The translations under genes and the position numbers were made by a program. The notes under the pieces were generated by a model. It did not search any database. It was not told the DNA's origin and saw only the letters and a program-made list of their open reading frames with translations. Of a stretch of DNA of 5,705 nucleotides, positions 4,852 to 5,705 are shown piece by piece (position 1 is the first letter of the stretch; each line of letters starts with the position of its first letter). The DNA is from Propionibacterium sp. (GTDB lineage: Bacteria; Actinomycetota; Actinomycetes; Propionibacteriales; Propionibacteriaceae), in the NCBI GenBank assembly GCA_012719335.1, contig JAAYAO010000057.1:1-5705 (forward strand), in the 5' to 3' direction.

Positions 4852-5705
4852 CAGTCACCACCTCCCTGTGCCCACGGTGTGCTCTGCACCTGCCAGCGAC
4901 CCGAATCGGGTTGCAGGTCCGATTGGGGAAATCTGGTGCGGTCGACCCAGGTCTGGCTGCCGCCACCGGGCAGGTGATAGTCACCCGATTCGTGTCGCTG
5001 CGGGCCGACCGGGCCGGTCCACACCGGGATGTCCTCGGAGGGGGTGTATCCCACCACGCCGTTGTCACCGTTCCATTCATTGAAGACCGCCAGGTCACCC
5101 CGGAAGCCGCTCTCGGTGCCGGGCGGCTGGGTGGTCCAGTAATCCCCGGCCGGATAGCTGCCGTCGCCGGCGTAGCGGTAGCGGGTTTCGCCGGCCCGCC
5201 AGGTCTCGGCCACGGGGGTATCGGAGAAGTTGCCGAGTTCACCGCTCGGATCGGGCCAACCGTCGGGGATCTCGGGCCGAGCCGCCGGGGTGACGTCCGG
5301 GCCGGGTGTGGGCACCGCCCCCGGTTCGACCGCATCGTGCTTCGACGCCAGGAACGGATGATCGGCCGAACTGAGCGGTTGGCCCGGGTCGTGAATCGGC
5401 TGCGGGTCACCGAAGGGTGGCCCCAGGGGTTCGGGCGCGTCCGCACGCGGGGTGTCCGGACCGTCCGGGCCGCGCGGCGGGATCGCGCCGGCGGCGTTCA
5501 TGAACTTGGCCGACATCTTCGAGAAGGCCTCGGCCGCCTTGGCGAACATCCGGCTCAACGGGCCGATCTTGGCGGTCAGCTTCGACAGTTTCGCGAACAC
5601 CTTCGAGATGCCGGCGGTGATCTTGCCCATCACCCAACTGACCTTGCCCGCGGCCCAGGCCGTGTAGGTCGCCAACGAGGCGCCCACCGAAGGAATCGCG
5701 GCGGC
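4851..5705 (-). CDS. Large type VII-associated toxin-like protein, C-terminal part (5' end off window)
   Basis: The frame is open to the right edge (284 residues visible); the in-frame GTG at 5687 is probably internal, because the reading continues smoothly upstream (AAAIPS before it). Visible residues 1-72 form amphipathic Ala/Lys helices (GKVSWVMGKITAGISKVF region), like the end of an N-terminal WXG100/LXG-type delivery domain. Residues 74-165 are a Pro/Asp/Gly-rich linker. The last about 115 residues form a compact domain with TRYRYAGDGSYPAGDYWT (174-191), NEWNGDNGVVGY, then IPVWTGPVGPQ and LPGGGSQTWV. The latter resembles the 'PVWxGxxAPxF..GGGxQ' pattern of TNT-type NAD-glycohydrolases, whose catalytic Gln would match Q251 here. 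The fit is partial: the usual RFG/RYG region is only loosely present, so another ADP-ribosyltransferase-like fold is possible. The layout (helical head, linker, small tail domain, coupled downstream gene) is that of a polymorphic toxin. Activity is inferred, not shown. Confidence 0.7.
   Translation of the reverse strand, partial: AAAIPSVGASLATYTAWAAGKVSWVMGKITAGISKVFAKLSKLTAKIGPLSRMFAKAAEAFSKMSAKFMNAAGAIPPRGPDGPDTPRADAPEPLGPPFGDPQPIHDPGQPLSSADHPFLASKHDAVEPGAVPTPGPDVTPAARPEIPDGWPDPSGELGNFSDTPVAETWRAGETRYRYAGDGSYPAGDYWTTQPPGTESGFRGDLAVFNEWNGDNGVVGYTPSEDIPVWTGPVGPQRHESGDYHLPGGGSQTWVDRTRFPQSDLQPDSGRWQVQSTPWAQGGGD
4861..4866 (-). promoter_or_regulatory. Ribosome binding site within the 3' end of the toxin-like gene
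   Basis: GGGAGG on the minus strand sits 9 nt before ATG at 4851, inside the last codons of the upstream gene. With the TGATG overlap it fixes the start of the 129-residue protein and indicates coupled translation. Confidence 0.7.

Noticed and set aside
4676..5446. 256-codon minus-strand frame overlapping the toxin-like gene.
   Set aside because: Arg/Pro/Thr-rich shadow product; the other frame has recognisable architecture and a coupled downstream start.
5685..5687. GTG as the true start of the toxin-like gene.
   Set aside because: The frame stays open to the window edge, there is no Shine-Dalgarno sequence in the short stretch before it, and the visible helices look like the end of a longer N-terminal domain.
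1..5705. CRISPR array, tRNA, rRNA, insertion sequence or riboswitch.
   Set aside because: No direct repeats with spacers, no cloverleaf or rRNA-like stretches and no transposase or terminal inverted repeats were seen; the only non-coding gaps are 175, 55 and 80 bases.

Overview
The window comes from a high-GC Gram-positive actinobacterium. Third codon positions are almost all G or C, two genes appear to be leaderless, and the gene content is of the type VII (ESX-like) secretion kind. The family mix recalls non-mycobacterial actinobacteria such as Propionibacteriales, but the genus cannot be fixed from the sequence.

Layout. Positions 1-3008 (minus strand) hold the first 1002 codons of a very large envelope protein that runs off the left edge. 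It has an N-terminal membrane signal or anchor, a propeller-like extracytoplasmic region of about 350 residues, then a run of about 95-residue Ig/cadherin-like repeats of the Big_9 or 'tandem-95' kind. Six are complete and a seventh is cut by the edge. Positions 3009-3183 form a divergent promoter region. Going right on the plus strand are a 272-residue protein made of two YbaB/EbfC-like halves (3184-4002) and a 107-residue EspC-like type VII secretion protein with a YxxxE export motif (4058-4381). Both start codons lie exactly 6 nt after a TANNNT -10 element, so both are probably translated from leaderless mRNAs. A short convergent gap (4382-4461) with a GC-rich hairpin separates them from a minus-strand pair. 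This pair is the 3' part of a gene entering from the right edge (4851-5705), which looks like a type VII-exported toxin with a TNT-like (NAD-glycohydrolase/ADP-ribosyltransferase-like) C-terminus, and a 129-codon gene (4462-4851) joined to it by a TGATG stop/start overlap, which is a candidate immunity or partner protein.

How the genes may work together (inference): the EspC-like and double-YbaB proteins are typical companions of ESX-like loci. The toxin-like gene and its coupled downstream gene look like an effector/immunity unit for such a system. The giant Ig-repeat protein is anchored at the membrane and reaches into the cell wall. No EccC/EccB/EccD-type machinery gene lies inside the window, so the secretion system must be elsewhere or just outside.

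Most interesting points: the internally duplicated YbaB protein, in which both halves keep the same 35-residue spacing from a Trp-(Leu/Gln)-Ala-Asp motif to the first strand; the toxin-like C-terminus with its coupled unknown gene; the matched leaderless promoters; and a sharp codon-usage change inside the Ig-repeat gene near position 383.
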